A stretch of DNA of 64,000 nucleotides from Camelimonas abortus (GTDB taxonomy: Bacteria; Pseudomonadota; Alphaproteobacteria; Rhizobiales; Beijerinckiaceae), in assembly GCF_042647165.1 (NCBI RefSeq), contig NZ_JBHRUV010000004.1. One strand, 5' to 3'. Every line of letters begins with the position of its first letter. Position 1 is the first letter of the stretch. A program made the position numbers and the translations under genes. Shown in pieces: positions 45,610-54,229 of this stretch. A model generated the notes under the pieces. It saw only the letters and a program-made list of their open reading frames with translations, was not told where the DNA came from and searched no databases.

Positions 45610-46373
45610 TCGAGATCCGCAACGTCCGCAAGTCCTATGGCGACACGGTGGTGGTCGACGACGTCAGCCTGACGCTGCCGGGCGGCGGCGTCACCGCGGT
45701 GATCGGCCCCAACGGCGCCGGCAAGTCCACGCTGCTCACCATGATCGGCCGCCTGCTGCCCATGGACAGCGGGCAGATCCTGGTGGACGGGCTCGACGTG
45801 ACCCGCGCGCCCAGCGGCGAGCTGGCCCGGCGCCTTTCCATCCTGCGCCAGGAGAACCACATCGCCGCCCGCCTCACCGTGCGCGACCTGGTGGCCTTCG
45901 GCCGCTATCCGCACTCGGGCGGGCGCCTCACGCCGGCGGACCGCGCCCATGTGGAGCGGGCCATGGACTTTCTCGGCGTGACCCATCTCGCCGGGCGCTT
46001 CCTGGACGAACTTTCCGGCGGCCAGCGCCAGCGCGTCCATGTGGCCATGGTGGTCTGCCAGGACACCGACTACGTGCTGCTGGACGAGCCGCTCAACAAC
46101 CTCGACATGAAGCACGCGGTGCAGATGATGCAGCTGATGCGCCGCATGGCCGACGATCTCGGCAAGACCATCGTTGTGGTGCTGCACGACATCAACTTCG
46201 CTTCGGTCTACGCCGACCATATCGTGGCCATGCGCCATGGCCGCGTGCTGCGCCAGGGACCGCCGCGCGAGATGATGACGCCGGAGGCCATGCGCGAAAT
46301 CTATGACATCGACATGCGCATCGAGGAAATCGGCGGCGACCGCATCGGCGTATATTACCGCCAGCCGGCGTAG
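45606..46373 (+). CDS. Siderophore ABC transporter ATPase (FatE/CeuD-like)
   Basis: This 255-residue FepC-type ATPase has Walker A GPNGAGKST, signature LSGGQRQRVHVAM, Walker B YVLLDEPLNNLD and the switch His in VLHDINFAS. The start is a GTG overlapping the permease 2 stop. It is the last gene of the operon that begins with the hydroxy-acid oxidase. It converges on the Sel1 gene with a gap of 54 bases. Confidence 0.95.
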   Translation: MIEIRNVRKSYGDTVVVDDVSLTLPGGGVTAVIGPNGAGKSTLLTMIGRLLPMDSGQILVDGLDVTRAPSGELARRLSILRQENHIAARLTVRDLVAFGRYPHSGGRLTPADRAHVERAMDFLGVTHLAGRFLDELSGGQRQRVHVAMVVCQDTDYVLLDEPLNNLDMKHAVQMMQLMRRMADDLGKTIVVVLHDINFASVYADHIVAMRHGRVLRQGPPREMMTPEAMREIYDIDMRIEEIGGDRIGVYYRQPA

Positions 46374-46427
46374 GGCGGGCGGCGCGGGAGGCGCCGGCAG
46401 GGCAAGGCGTTTTCGTGGCGGGCGCGC

Positions 46428-47153
46428 TCAGCCCCCGCCGGGCTCGCGGGGCCCCACGGCGGGCGCGCCGGCAGTGCCCGGCGTCCGGTGGTGCGGACCG
46501 GCGCGGCGCTCCGCCTCCGCCACGCGCTGGCGGGCCTGGCGGGCCAGCGGCGCCAGCTCCGCCATGCCGGACTCCTCCAGCGCCGCGGCCATGGCCCGCC
46601 AGAAGTCGGGAAATCCGGCGGCCAGCGCCTTTTCGAACCAGCCGCGGGCGAGCGCCGTCTCGCCCGCCTGCGCCAGCAGCCGGCCGAGGTTGAAGGCGCC
46701 CCAGCAGTCGCCGCCCTTCGCCGCGGCGTGGAACAGCTCCGCCGCCGCCTTCAGGTCCGGCGGGCCGAACCGCCCCTCTTCCCGGAACAGGCCCAGCATG
46801 TTCAGCGCCTTGGCGTTGCCGCGGCGCGCCGACCGGGCGTAGAGCCCGAAGGCCGCCTCCGGATCCGCCGGCACGCCATGGCCGCGGCAATAAAGGTCGG
46901 CGAGGTTGAACATGGCCCAGGCGTCGCCCATGGCCGCGGCGCGGCGGAACCAGTCCGCCGCCATGGCCGGATCGGGCTTCACGCCCCAGCCGCGCTCGTA
47001 ACACCGGCCGATCATGTTGAACGCGCGGGCGTCGCCGCCGCGCGCCGCGGCGCGAAACCACTCCAGCGCCGCGCGGCCGTCGCCGCGGTCCAGCGCCGAC
47101 TGGCCAAGGGCCAGCTGCACCTCAACGGTCGTCCTGACGCGCGCGTCGCTCAC
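46428..47153 (-). CDS. Sel1-repeat (tetratricopeptide-like) protein
   Basis: This 241-residue soluble protein has four to five Sel1-like repeats at about residues 10-190, each with A-F-N-M-I/L-G and R-G/A-A-x-x-G-D elements (for example GGDARAFNMIGRCYERGWGV and MGDAWAMFNLADLYCRGHGV). The last 30 residues are Pro/Gly-rich. It overlaps the end of the dioxygenase gene by four bases and is translated with it. The receptor/PiuC/Sel1 arrangement is known in siderophore-uptake loci of proteobacteria; the Sel1 protein's role there is not established. There is no signal peptide. Confidence 0.88.
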   Translation of the reverse strand: MSDARVRTTVEVQLALGQSALDRGDGRAALEWFRAAARGGDARAFNMIGRCYERGWGVKPDPAMAADWFRRAAAMGDAWAMFNLADLYCRGHGVPADPEAAFGLYARSARRGNAKALNMLGLFREEGRFGPPDLKAAAELFHAAAKGGDCWGAFNLGRLLAQAGETALARGWFEKALAAGFPDFWRAMAAALEESGMAELAPLARQARQRVAEAERRAGPHHRTPGTAGAPAVGPREPGGG

Positions 47154-47830
47154 AGGTCCGCCCAGCGGCGCAGCAGGTTGTGATAGTGGTTGACCAGCGA
47201 CAGCGTCACCGGACTGTCGTCGCCCAGCTGCTGGCGCGCGCCCATGATGGCCACGTCGAGATCATAGAGCATGGCGCGCTCGGTGTCGTCGCGCACCATG
47301 GACTGGGCCCAGAAGAACGAAGCCCAGCGGCTGCCGCGCGTCACCGGCATCACCCGGTGCAGGCTGGAGGCGGGGTAGACCACCATGTGGCCCGCCGGCA
47401 GCTTCACCGGATGGGCGCCGTAGGTGTCCTCGATCACCAGTTCGCCGCCGTCATATTCATCCGGGTCCGACAGGAAGATGGTGGTGGAGACGTCGGCGCG
47501 CATGCGCGAGCCGTCCGGCAGCATGCGGATGGCGTTGTCGACATGGGCGCCGAAGGTCATGCCCGCGTCATAGCGGTTGAACATGGGCGGCAGCACCCGC
47601 AGCGGCAGCGCCGCCGAGGTGTAGACCGGGTTGCGCGCCAGCGCCCGCAGGACCAGCTCGCCCAGTTCGCGCGCCACGGGGCTGTCCGCCGGGATCTGGA
47701 GGTTGTTCTTGGCCCGCGCCGCCTGGTCGCCGGCGGTGACGCGCCCGTCCACCCACTGGCTGCGCTCGAGCGTCTCGCGGCAGCGCCGCAACTCCTCGGG
47801 TGTCAGAACGTCCGGAACGGTAACCAGCAT
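47150..47830 (-). CDS. Fe(II)/2-oxoglutarate dioxygenase, PKHD type (PiuC/YbiX)
   Basis: This 226-residue dioxygenase belongs to the PKHD-type hydroxylase family. The iron ligands are His and Asp in AHVDNAIR and the distal His in SSLHRVMPVTRGSR, whose Arg would bind 2-oxoglutarate. MFNRYDAGM, STTIFLSDPDEYDGGELVIE and WAQSMVRD are diagnostic of YbiX/PiuC. The ATG follows GAGGAGAGGACGCC. It lies downstream of a TonB receptor, as ybiX does to fiu in E. coli and piuC to piuA in Pseudomonas. Its substrate is unproven; siderophore processing is a common suggestion. Confidence 0.94.
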   Translation of the reverse strand: MLVTVPDVLTPEELRRCRETLERSQWVDGRVTAGDQAARAKNNLQIPADSPVARELGELVLRALARNPVYTSAALPLRVLPPMFNRYDAGMTFGAHVDNAIRMLPDGSRMRADVSTTIFLSDPDEYDGGELVIEDTYGAHPVKLPAGHMVVYPASSLHRVMPVTRGSRWASFFWAQSMVRDDTERAMLYDLDVAIMGARQQLGDDSPVTLSLVNHYHNLLRRWADL

Positions 47831-47958
47831 GGCGTCCTCTCCTCATGCATCTGCGCCGGCGCCGCCCGCCCTGCGCGGCGGCCTGACGCGCGCACGCCCG
47901 GACCGGAGGCCCGGGCGCGCGTGTTTTCCGGGCCGGCGCGGCGGCGGCGCGCCAGGGG

Positions 47959-50265
47959 TCAGAACGAGCTGAACGTGGCCGACACGCTCAGCAGCACCGT
48001 GCGGCCGGAAGCCGGAACCGCGCGGGCGGCGTTGAAGGCCGAGGCGTAGTTCACCCGGTCCGTCAGGTTGTAGGCGTTCACCGCGACGCGGAGGTTCTCG
48101 TACTTCCAGGCCACCATCGCATCCAGCGAGAAGGTCTGCGGGATCCGGGCGGTGTTGGCGTTGTCGGCCCAGTAGGACGAGGCGTAGAGCAGGCCGCCGC
48201 CGATGGTGATGACGCCCGGGATCTTCGTCACCTCCTGGGTCAGGTCATAGCTGGTCCACAGGGAGACGTTGTTGCGCGGGGTGGCCGGAGCTTCGTTGCC
48301 GGCGGTGCCGTCGACGGTGCGGGTGACCTTGCCGTGCAGCCAGGCGTAGGCGGCGTTGACCGACCAATTCTCCGTGATCCTGCCGCTGGCGCCCAGCTCG
48401 ACGCCCTGCACGCGGCGACCCTGGCCGGCCTCGCTGAAGCCGGAGACGATCTCGCCGGTCGCCGGGTCGAAGGTAAAGGAGTTCTTCTTGTCGATGTTGA
48501 ACGCCGCGGCGGTCAGGCCCAGACGGCCGTCCAGCACGTCGACCTTGGAGCCGATCTCGTAGACGTCCGAGCGCTCCGGCTCAAGGTTGGCGCCGGACTG
48601 CGGCACCTCGCTGGCGACGCCGCCGACAGCCACGGCGATGTCCGCCCCCACCGGGCGGTAGGCCCGCGAGAACGAGGCGTAGACCGTCGCGTTGGGCAGC
48701 GGCTCCCAGATCACCGCCACCGACGGACTGGTCTTGTAGGAGGTGGCCGTGCCGCCAAAGGTGTAGGGCGCGTTGGTGAACTTGGAGCGGAAGTAATCCC
48801 AGCGCACCGCGCCCTGCACCGAAAGGGTCTCGGTCAGCCACAGGCGGTCATTGGCGAACAGGCCGACATTGCTGGAATTGGCGAGGCGGCGGGTCGCGCC
48901 ATAGGTGGCGAAGGCGCCCGGATAGGCGTAGCGCGGATTGTAGATGGTCTGGTCGTTGAGACGGCCGGTCCACGCGCCGAGCTTGCGCTCGTCGTCCTGG
49001 TAGCTGGCGTCGACGCCCATGACCAGACGGTTGCGGAAGCCCCCGACGTTAAAGTCGGCGCGGGCCGTCAGCACGTCCTGGATGGCCCAGCCGTACTGCC
49101 TGTAGGTCATGCCGCCGCCGGCGCCATAGGCGAGCTTCGGGTTGAGGCCGCGGAAGAAGTCCCTGCGGCACCACACCTGCGGCGTCGCCGTCGCGTCGTC
49201 GATGCAGGCGGCCGGATTGGTTGCCGACCAGTCGCGGTAGAACCAGGTGTAGCGGGTGTCGTTGGTGATGGTCAGCCAGTCGTTGACCTGGTGCTTCAGG
49301 TTGGAGGTGACGGCGTGGATGTCGCCCCGGTCGCGGTCGGTGCTGCGCACGTAGGAGGTGTTGCGCGGCACGCCGAATTCGGTGACCGGGCGGAACAGGC
49401 CGTCATGGCCCCGCACCAGCGGCACGCCCATGTCCGGCACGTTGTCGTTGTGCTGGTAGCGGTAGTTCAGGCGCCACTCGGTGGGCGAGCCGATGCCGGT
49501 GGCGAAATCGAGGGCGAAGCCGGAACGCCGGTTTTTCACATGATCGCGGTCCGCCACGTCCTGATGGTGGTACACGCCGTTGACGCGCACCGCGGTAGTC
49601 TCGCCGATGCGGTAGTTGCCGTCGACGGTGGTGCGGGAGAGGAAGCCCGTGCCGACGCCCTGCTCGACGGTGAAGAAATTGCTGAGCTTCGCGCGCTTCG
49701 AGGTCTGGTTGATCAGGCCGCCCTGGTTGCCGATGCCGAAGCCCTCGCCGGACGGGCCCTTGATGACCTCGACGCTCTCGGTGTCGAAGGTGTCGCGGAC
49801 ATAGGCGCCGAAGTCGCGCAGGCCGTCGACGTAGATGTCGCCCTTGGCGGAGATGCCGCGGATGCGGAAGCTGTCGCCGTTGACGCCGCCGTTACCCTCC
49901 CCGGTGGAGAGGGTGATGCCGGGCACGTTGCGCAGCGCCTGCTCCAGGGTGGTGGCCTGCTGCTGCTCGATCAGCTGCTGGGAGACGACGTTGACCGTCT
50001 TGGGCGTCTGGCGCAGCGGCTCGGGCATGCGGGAGACGCCGAGGCTGGCGTTGTTGGCGTTGCCGGAGCCAGCGCCTGCGCCCTGCACGGTGATGGTGTC
50101 GAGCGCGACCTCGGCGGAGCCCCCGCCGGATCCGGCGGCGTCTGCGGCGCCCTGGTCGCGGGTCTGGGCCTCGGCGGCTGCGGTGAGACCGGCCACGACG
50201 CCCGTTGTCAGCGCAAGACCTGACATCAGCGGCCGCAACGACATGGAAACGCGCTCGGGATTCAT
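47959..50265 (-). CDS. TonB-dependent siderophore receptor (Fiu-like, catecholate type)
   Basis: This 768-residue outer-membrane receptor has a signal peptide ending AAAEA, then a plug domain and a 22-strand barrel. EQALRNVPGITLSTGEGNG, SFRIRGISAKGDIYVDGLRD and SVEVIKGPSGEGFGIGNQGG are plug signatures. The barrel includes PERSDVYEIGSKV and ends ATFSSF with the C-terminal Phe needed for assembly. Overall pattern and the PiuC neighbour resemble Fiu, which takes up catecholates. The ATG follows GAGGAG at 7 bases. There is no N-terminal FecA-type signalling domain, so regulation is expected through the divergent two-component system or an iron repressor. Confidence 0.95.
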   Translation of the reverse strand: MNPERVSMSLRPLMSGLALTTGVVAGLTAAAEAQTRDQGAADAAGSGGGSAEVALDTITVQGAGAGSGNANNASLGVSRMPEPLRQTPKTVNVVSQQLIEQQQATTLEQALRNVPGITLSTGEGNGGVNGDSFRIRGISAKGDIYVDGLRDFGAYVRDTFDTESVEVIKGPSGEGFGIGNQGGLINQTSKRAKLSNFFTVEQGVGTGFLSRTTVDGNYRIGETTAVRVNGVYHHQDVADRDHVKNRRSGFALDFATGIGSPTEWRLNYRYQHNDNVPDMGVPLVRGHDGLFRPVTEFGVPRNTSYVRSTDRDRGDIHAVTSNLKHQVNDWLTITNDTRYTWFYRDWSATNPAACIDDATATPQVWCRRDFFRGLNPKLAYGAGGGMTYRQYGWAIQDVLTARADFNVGGFRNRLVMGVDASYQDDERKLGAWTGRLNDQTIYNPRYAYPGAFATYGATRRLANSSNVGLFANDRLWLTETLSVQGAVRWDYFRSKFTNAPYTFGGTATSYKTSPSVAVIWEPLPNATVYASFSRAYRPVGADIAVAVGGVASEVPQSGANLEPERSDVYEIGSKVDVLDGRLGLTAAAFNIDKKNSFTFDPATGEIVSGFSEAGQGRRVQGVELGASGRITENWSVNAAYAWLHGKVTRTVDGTAGNEAPATPRNNVSLWTSYDLTQEVTKIPGVITIGGGLLYASSYWADNANTARIPQTFSLDAMVAWKYENLRVAVNAYNLTDRVNYASAFNAARAVPASGRTVLLSVSATFSSF

Positions 50266-50364
50266 CAATCGCTCCTCAGGAAACCGACGGCTGCAGTGCA
50301 TGCTTCGTACAAGTCGCTGGTTGCTTAGAAATGACGCCGGGCCTTTGCAATTGTCATGTTTCAG

Positions 50365-50373
50365 AACTGTTCC
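50365..50373. promoter_or_regulatory. Palindromic operator candidate, site 1
   Basis: The sequence GAACTGTTC is a perfect palindrome about a central T. It occurs twice in the 423-base region between the divergent TonB receptor and response-regulator genes. This copy is about 100 bases upstream of the receptor start, with flanks TTTCA and CAG. The wider 17-base site matches the second copy, reversed, at 13 of 17 positions. Confidence 0.5.
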
Positions 50374-50494
50374 AGACTGTGTCCGCGCCATGCCCGGGCG
50401 GATGCAGGCGCACACAGGCCGCGCAGTTTTGAATGAAGACAGGAAGGCGGGAACGGCGCGCCCGCACAACTGCTTATGCGCGCTTCCATTATTT

Positions 50495-50503
50495 GAACTG
50501 TTC
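50495..50503. promoter_or_regulatory. Palindromic operator candidate, site 2
   Basis: This is the second exact GAACTGTTC, 130 bases from the first, with flanks TTT and TGAAA. It lies about 190 bases upstream of the response-regulator start. Both copies sit in the AT-richer part of the divergent promoter region. Confidence 0.5.
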
Positions 50504-50688
50504 TGAAAAACCTCCGGAAATTCAGTATGTTGCACAAAGGCAACAACAACCGGAAATGTGTCCGGTCCCCGCTAGGGGCGGGCGTCCGGAGCGCGGCGGC
50601 GCGGCGGCGGGCCGCTCCCATGTTCATGGCTGTCCTCCTGTCCGGCGCGGGCGTATCCTCTGCGTGTGCAAAGGCGGGATCAGGCACG

Positions 50689-51369
50689 ATGGCATCACAG
50701 GGCGACGGCGGCCGGCAGGAGCTCATCACCGTTCTGCTCGTGGAGGACGACGCGCCCACGCGCGAGCGGCTGCGCGACGCGCTGGCCGGCGCGTCCGGCT
50801 TCGAGGTGACGGAGGCCGGCGCCGTCGGCGAGGCGCGCGCGGCCCTCGCCCGGGCGACGCCGCGGGTGCTGCTCACCGACCTGAAGCTGCCGGACGGTCA
50901 TGGCGTGGACCTGATCCGCGAGGTGCGCGCGCGCTGCCCGGAAACGGAGATCATGGTGATCTCCATCCTCGGCGACGAGGAGAGCGTCATCGCCGCCATC
51001 GGCGCCGGCGCCACCGGCTATCTGCTCAAGGACGCCTTCCCGGACGACATCGCCGCCACCGTGCGCGACCTGGTGGCCGGGCACTCGCCCATTTCGGCCT
51101 CCATCGCCCGCTTCATCGTCCGCCGCGCCCAGCGCCAGGCCGATTCCGCCCAGCCGGCGCCGGTGAACGCCGCCCGCCTCACGCCGCGCGAGATTGACAT
51201 CCTGTGGGGCATCGCCAAAGGCTTCAGCTATGCGGACATCGCCGCGCACCTTGGCCTCTCGCGCCAGACGGTGCCGGGCCACATCAAGAACATTTACCGC
51301 AAGCTGGAGGTGAACACCCGGGGGGAAGCCGTGTTTGAAGCGGTGCAACAGGGGCTGATCCGGCTTTGA
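50689..51369 (+). CDS. NarL/LuxR-family response regulator
   Basis: This 226-residue response regulator has an N-terminal receiver domain. The acidic pair is in LLVEDD (residues 16-21), the phospho-acceptor is Asp64 in LLTDLKLPDG, and Lys is in GYLLKDA. The C-terminal LuxR-type helix-turn-helix is LTPREIDILWGIAKGFSYADIAAHLGLS followed by HIKNIYRKL. The chosen ATG is directly before the receiver; the frame opens 54 codons earlier but that part is not conserved-looking. It is coupled to its kinase by a TTGA overlap. It is divergent from the TonB receptor, a likely target. Confidence 0.88.
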   Translation: MASQGDGGRQELITVLLVEDDAPTRERLRDALAGASGFEVTEAGAVGEARAALARATPRVLLTDLKLPDGHGVDLIREVRARCPETEIMVISILGDEESVIAAIGAGATGYLLKDAFPDDIAATVRDLVAGHSPISASIARFIVRRAQRQADSAQPAPVNAARLTPREIDILWGIAKGFSYADIAAHLGLSRQTVPGHIKNIYRKLEVNTRGEAVFEAVQQGLIRL

Positions 51370-53276
51370 CCGGCGCGGCGCTCACCCGGCCGGCCGCGCG
51401 GCGCCGGTTCGTCACGCCAGCGCTGGTGCAGCTGGCCGCCGCCCTGCTCTGCCTGCTGTTCGTCGCCGCCCCCCCGCCCGATCCGCCCGCCCGCTACGCC
51501 GTCACCGAAGGTTTCGTCACCGGCCCTGACGGCGGGCAGGCTCCGGTGTCGCTGCCGGCGCGTTTCTCCGCCGGCGCCGCGCCCCATGTGGAGGAGATCT
51601 CCGCCACCTTCCGGCGTGACGCCGGCGCGGACGGGGAATGGTCCGTCATGCTGCCGCGCTTCATCAACGCCGCCCAGGCGCTGGTGAACGGCGTGGTCGT
51701 GCTCGACACCCGGCGCGACGTCCGCAACAGCCGCGCCGGCCGCAACCTGCCGGACATCGCCGTCATTCCCGAAACGCTGCTGCGCCCGGGCATCAACCAG
51801 CTCACCGTCCGCCTTTACGTCTGGGGCCCGGTGAGCGGCTATCTGGACCGGCCCTTTGTGGGTCCGGACAGCGCCCTGCGCCCGGCCTACGAGGCGCGCA
51901 TCGCCCTGTTCGACACCATGCCGCTGGTGCTCTCCTCCTGGCAGATGGCGCTGGCGCTGGTGCTCGGCATCATGTGGCTGAAGCGGCGGCAGGAGAAAAC
52001 CTACGGGCTGGTGGCGCTGGCGCTGGCCATTGGCGCGGCGCACATCTTCCAGCTTCCGCCGGAGCCGGACAGCTGGCTGCCCGGCCTGCGCGCGGCGCTG
52101 GTGGGCACGGCGCCGCTGGAGGTGGGCCTGCTGCTCATGTTCGCCATACTGTTCACCGGCGGGCGGCTGACGCCGCTGGCCACGACGGTGGCGCTGGCGC
52201 CTGGAGCGGCGGTGTTCGTCGCCGGCGTCATGGCCGGACCGCACGCGGCGCGGCTGGTTTTCCTGGTCGTCGGCATGCCGGCGGTGGCTGCGTTTCTCGC
52301 CGTCATATGGCGGTGGGCCAGCCAGGCGGCGCTGGCGGCGCCGACGCCGATGAACGTGCTGTTCTCCGGCGCGGCGACGGTGCTGTGCGTGTGCTTCATG
52401 TGGGACATCGCCACGCTGGCCGGGCTCAATGGCGGCGGCAGCATCTTCGTGTCGCGCATCGCCTGGGCGCTGACCCTGGCGGTGACCGGCGCCTGCCTGA
52501 CCTGGCGGTTCGCCAGCGCGCTCAACGAAGTGGACAGTTTCGCCGTGCGGCTGGTGGGCCAGGTGCGCGAGGCCGAAGAAAAGCTGCGCGCCAGTTTCGC
52601 GCTTGAGGAGCAGCGCAAGCGCGCGGCGGCGCTGGCTGCCGACCGGGCCCGGCTGACGCGCGACCTGCACGACGGCCTCGGCGGCCAGCTGGTGAGCATC
52701 GTCGCCCTGGCCGAGCGCAGCGACGTCAACGGCGCGCTCATCGGCGAGGCCGCCCGCAGCGCCCTGCGCGACCTGCGCCTCGTCATCGACGCCCTCGACG
52801 AAATCGACGGCGACCTCATGCTGGCGCTGGGGGCATGGCGCGAGCGGACGGCGGCGCGGCTCAGCCCGCACAACATCCGGCTGGAGTGGCGGGCGCTGTC
52901 GCCCGGCGGCCTGCCGGTGCACGAGGAGCTGCGGCCCTGGCACGTCATCCAGCTGCTGCGGCTGATGGACGAGGCGGTGACCAACACCGTCAAGCACGCC
53001 GGCGCCAGCTGCATCACCGTCAGCTTCGGCGCGACGGAAGGTGGGGACGGCGTGCGGCGCGGGCGCATCATCATCGCCGACGACGGCCACGGCTTCGCCG
53101 CCGCAAACGCCGCGGACGCGGACGGCCGCGCCGCCGGCGGCCAGGGCCGCGGCCTCGCCAACATGCGCCGGCGGGCCGAACGGTGCGGCGCGCGCGTCGC
53201 CGTGGAGAGCGACGCCGACGGCACGCGCGTCATCATCGACCTGCCGGAACGCTTCCCCGAGTCCGACGGCGGCTGA
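51366..53276 (+). CDS. Membrane sensor histidine kinase (HisKA_3, 7TM-DISM-like)
   Basis: This approximately 636-residue kinase pairs with the preceding regulator. An N-terminal helix (about 14-34) and a periplasmic domain (about 40-175, 7TMR-DISM extracellular-like, with jelly-roll-like features such as INAAQALVNGVVV) precede six or seven helices (about 185-395). A short coiled coil leads to the HisKA_3 domain with the phospho-acceptor His435 in TRDLHDGLGGQL. The ATPase domain has the N-box DEAVTNTVKHA and G-box DDGHGF. The start is TTG in the TTGA overlap; no better start is evident. The ligand is unknown; a siderophore or related carboxylate is a guess from context. Confidence 0.88.
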   Translation: MTGAALTRPAARRRFVTPALVQLAAALLCLLFVAAPPPDPPARYAVTEGFVTGPDGGQAPVSLPARFSAGAAPHVEEISATFRRDAGADGEWSVMLPRFINAAQALVNGVVVLDTRRDVRNSRAGRNLPDIAVIPETLLRPGINQLTVRLYVWGPVSGYLDRPFVGPDSALRPAYEARIALFDTMPLVLSSWQMALALVLGIMWLKRRQEKTYGLVALALAIGAAHIFQLPPEPDSWLPGLRAALVGTAPLEVGLLLMFAILFTGGRLTPLATTVALAPGAAVFVAGVMAGPHAARLVFLVVGMPAVAAFLAVIWRWASQAALAAPTPMNVLFSGAATVLCVCFMWDIATLAGLNGGGSIFVSRIAWALTLAVTGACLTWRFASALNEVDSFAVRLVGQVREAEEKLRASFALEEQRKRAAALAADRARLTRDLHDGLGGQLVSIVALAERSDVNGALIGEAARSALRDLRLVIDALDEIDGDLMLALGAWRERTAARLSPHNIRLEWRALSPGGLPVHEELRPWHVIQLLRLMDEAVTNTVKHAGASCITVSFGATEGGDGVRRGRIIIADDGHGFAAANAADADGRAAGGQGRGLANMRRRAERCGARVAVESDADGTRVIIDLPERFPESDGG

Positions 53277-53610
53277 CCGCCGGTCCGGAGGCGACGCGCC
53301 CGGCGCTGGCGCCGGCCGCCTTCTCCCCGTTCCCTCCCCGGCGCCATGAACATGGCATGGGCCGGCGCCGCGGCCTGCGGCAACATTCCAGGCGTCCCGG
53401 ACGGACGCTCCGCCAGGGAGCGGCTCGCGGGGAAAGCGCGCGGAGGCTGTCCGGAACGGCCGCCACCGGGCGCGGCCCCCGCGCTCCATGCCCGCGCCGC
53501 GGACCGGGGCCGGCCGCATTCCCGCCGCAACGGCCGGAACGGTCCCGCCCCGCGCTGCAACCGGGCGCCACGGAACAGCCGGCGCGCCCACAACAGGCCA
53601 GGAAACCATC
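53277..53610. other. 334-base intergenic region, no gene seen
   Basis: This GC-rich spacer separates the kinase gene and the small cysteine-rich protein gene. The open frames across it are Arg/Pro/Gly-rich and have no ribosome-binding site. No repeat or terminator was recognised. Confidence 0.5.
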
Positions 53611-53829
53611 ATGAAGGGCAAGCTTGTCGCCGCGGTCGCCTTCGCCGCCATGTGCGGCGCCGCGTTCAGCGCCGGCCCCGCAAACGCCGACGCCCGCTCG
53701 GCCTGCAAGGCTGACGCCGAGAAATACTGCGCCTCGGCCATTGGCGACAGGAGCAAGGTCGTCTCCTGTCTCAAGTCCAACCAGGACAGGATCAGCGACG
53801 CCTGCAGGCAGGCGATCGCCTCGCGCTGA
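53611..53829 (+). CDS. Small secreted cysteine-rich-repeat protein (GLG1-like)
   Basis: This 72-residue protein has a signal peptide (KLVAAVAFAAMCGAAFSAGPANA) and a mature domain of about 46 residues. The spacing C-K-x-D-x-x-x-Y-C, then C-L, then a final C in DACRQAI, matches the cysteine-rich GLG1 repeat found in single copy in many alphaproteobacterial exported proteins. With four mature Cys, two disulphides are expected. Function is unknown. The ATG follows CCAGGAAACCATC. Longer in-frame starts upstream lack support. Confidence 0.85.
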   Translation: MKGKLVAAVAFAAMCGAAFSAGPANADARSACKADAEKYCASAIGDRSKVVSCLKSNQDRISDACRQAIASR

Positions 53830-53990
53830 CGCGCGTCACGGCGCCGGCGACAGGCCGGCGCCGGCCGTGCGTCCGCAGGGCGCGGCGCGCCAGGGGCCGG
53901 ACCATGGGCCGTCTGGTCCCGGACGGGCCGGTTTTCCGGGCGGAACGGCCAGAAGAAAGGCGCGCAAAACATTGTGACGGGCCTGATGCT

Positions 53991-54019
53991 TGTTGCGTAT
54001 TCGCCAAATTACGCGAACA
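53991..54019. promoter_or_regulatory. Inverted repeat upstream of the RND efflux genes
   Basis: TGTTGCGTA on the left and TACGCGAACA on the right form an inverted repeat with one extra base, separated by 10 bases. It lies in a short AT-richer patch 211 bases before the efflux adaptor start, inside a 400-base gene-free gap (53830-54229). It has the size of a TetR-type operator, but no regulator gene is adjacent. Nothing else was seen in the gap. Confidence 0.45.
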
Positions 54020-54229
54020 ATGCTGTCCGCCCATGAACAGAAATGCAGGATAAGGGGCGGAAGGGGCGCATTCCGGAGGAAATCCGGGCGCTCCGCCATC
54101 CCACGGCGGACGGCGCCCCGCGCCGGCGCGTGAAGCGGGCGGGCGCCGGGCGGGCGGGCGTCGGACAAGTGCGGGATTGGCGCGGACCGCGGCCGGCAGG
54201 AGCGGCGGCGCCCGCGATGGGAGGCGTGA

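Noticed and set aside
48334..50223. Open frame of 629 codons on the plus strand
   Set aside because: It is antisense to the TonB receptor, which has complete plug, barrel and C-terminal signatures.
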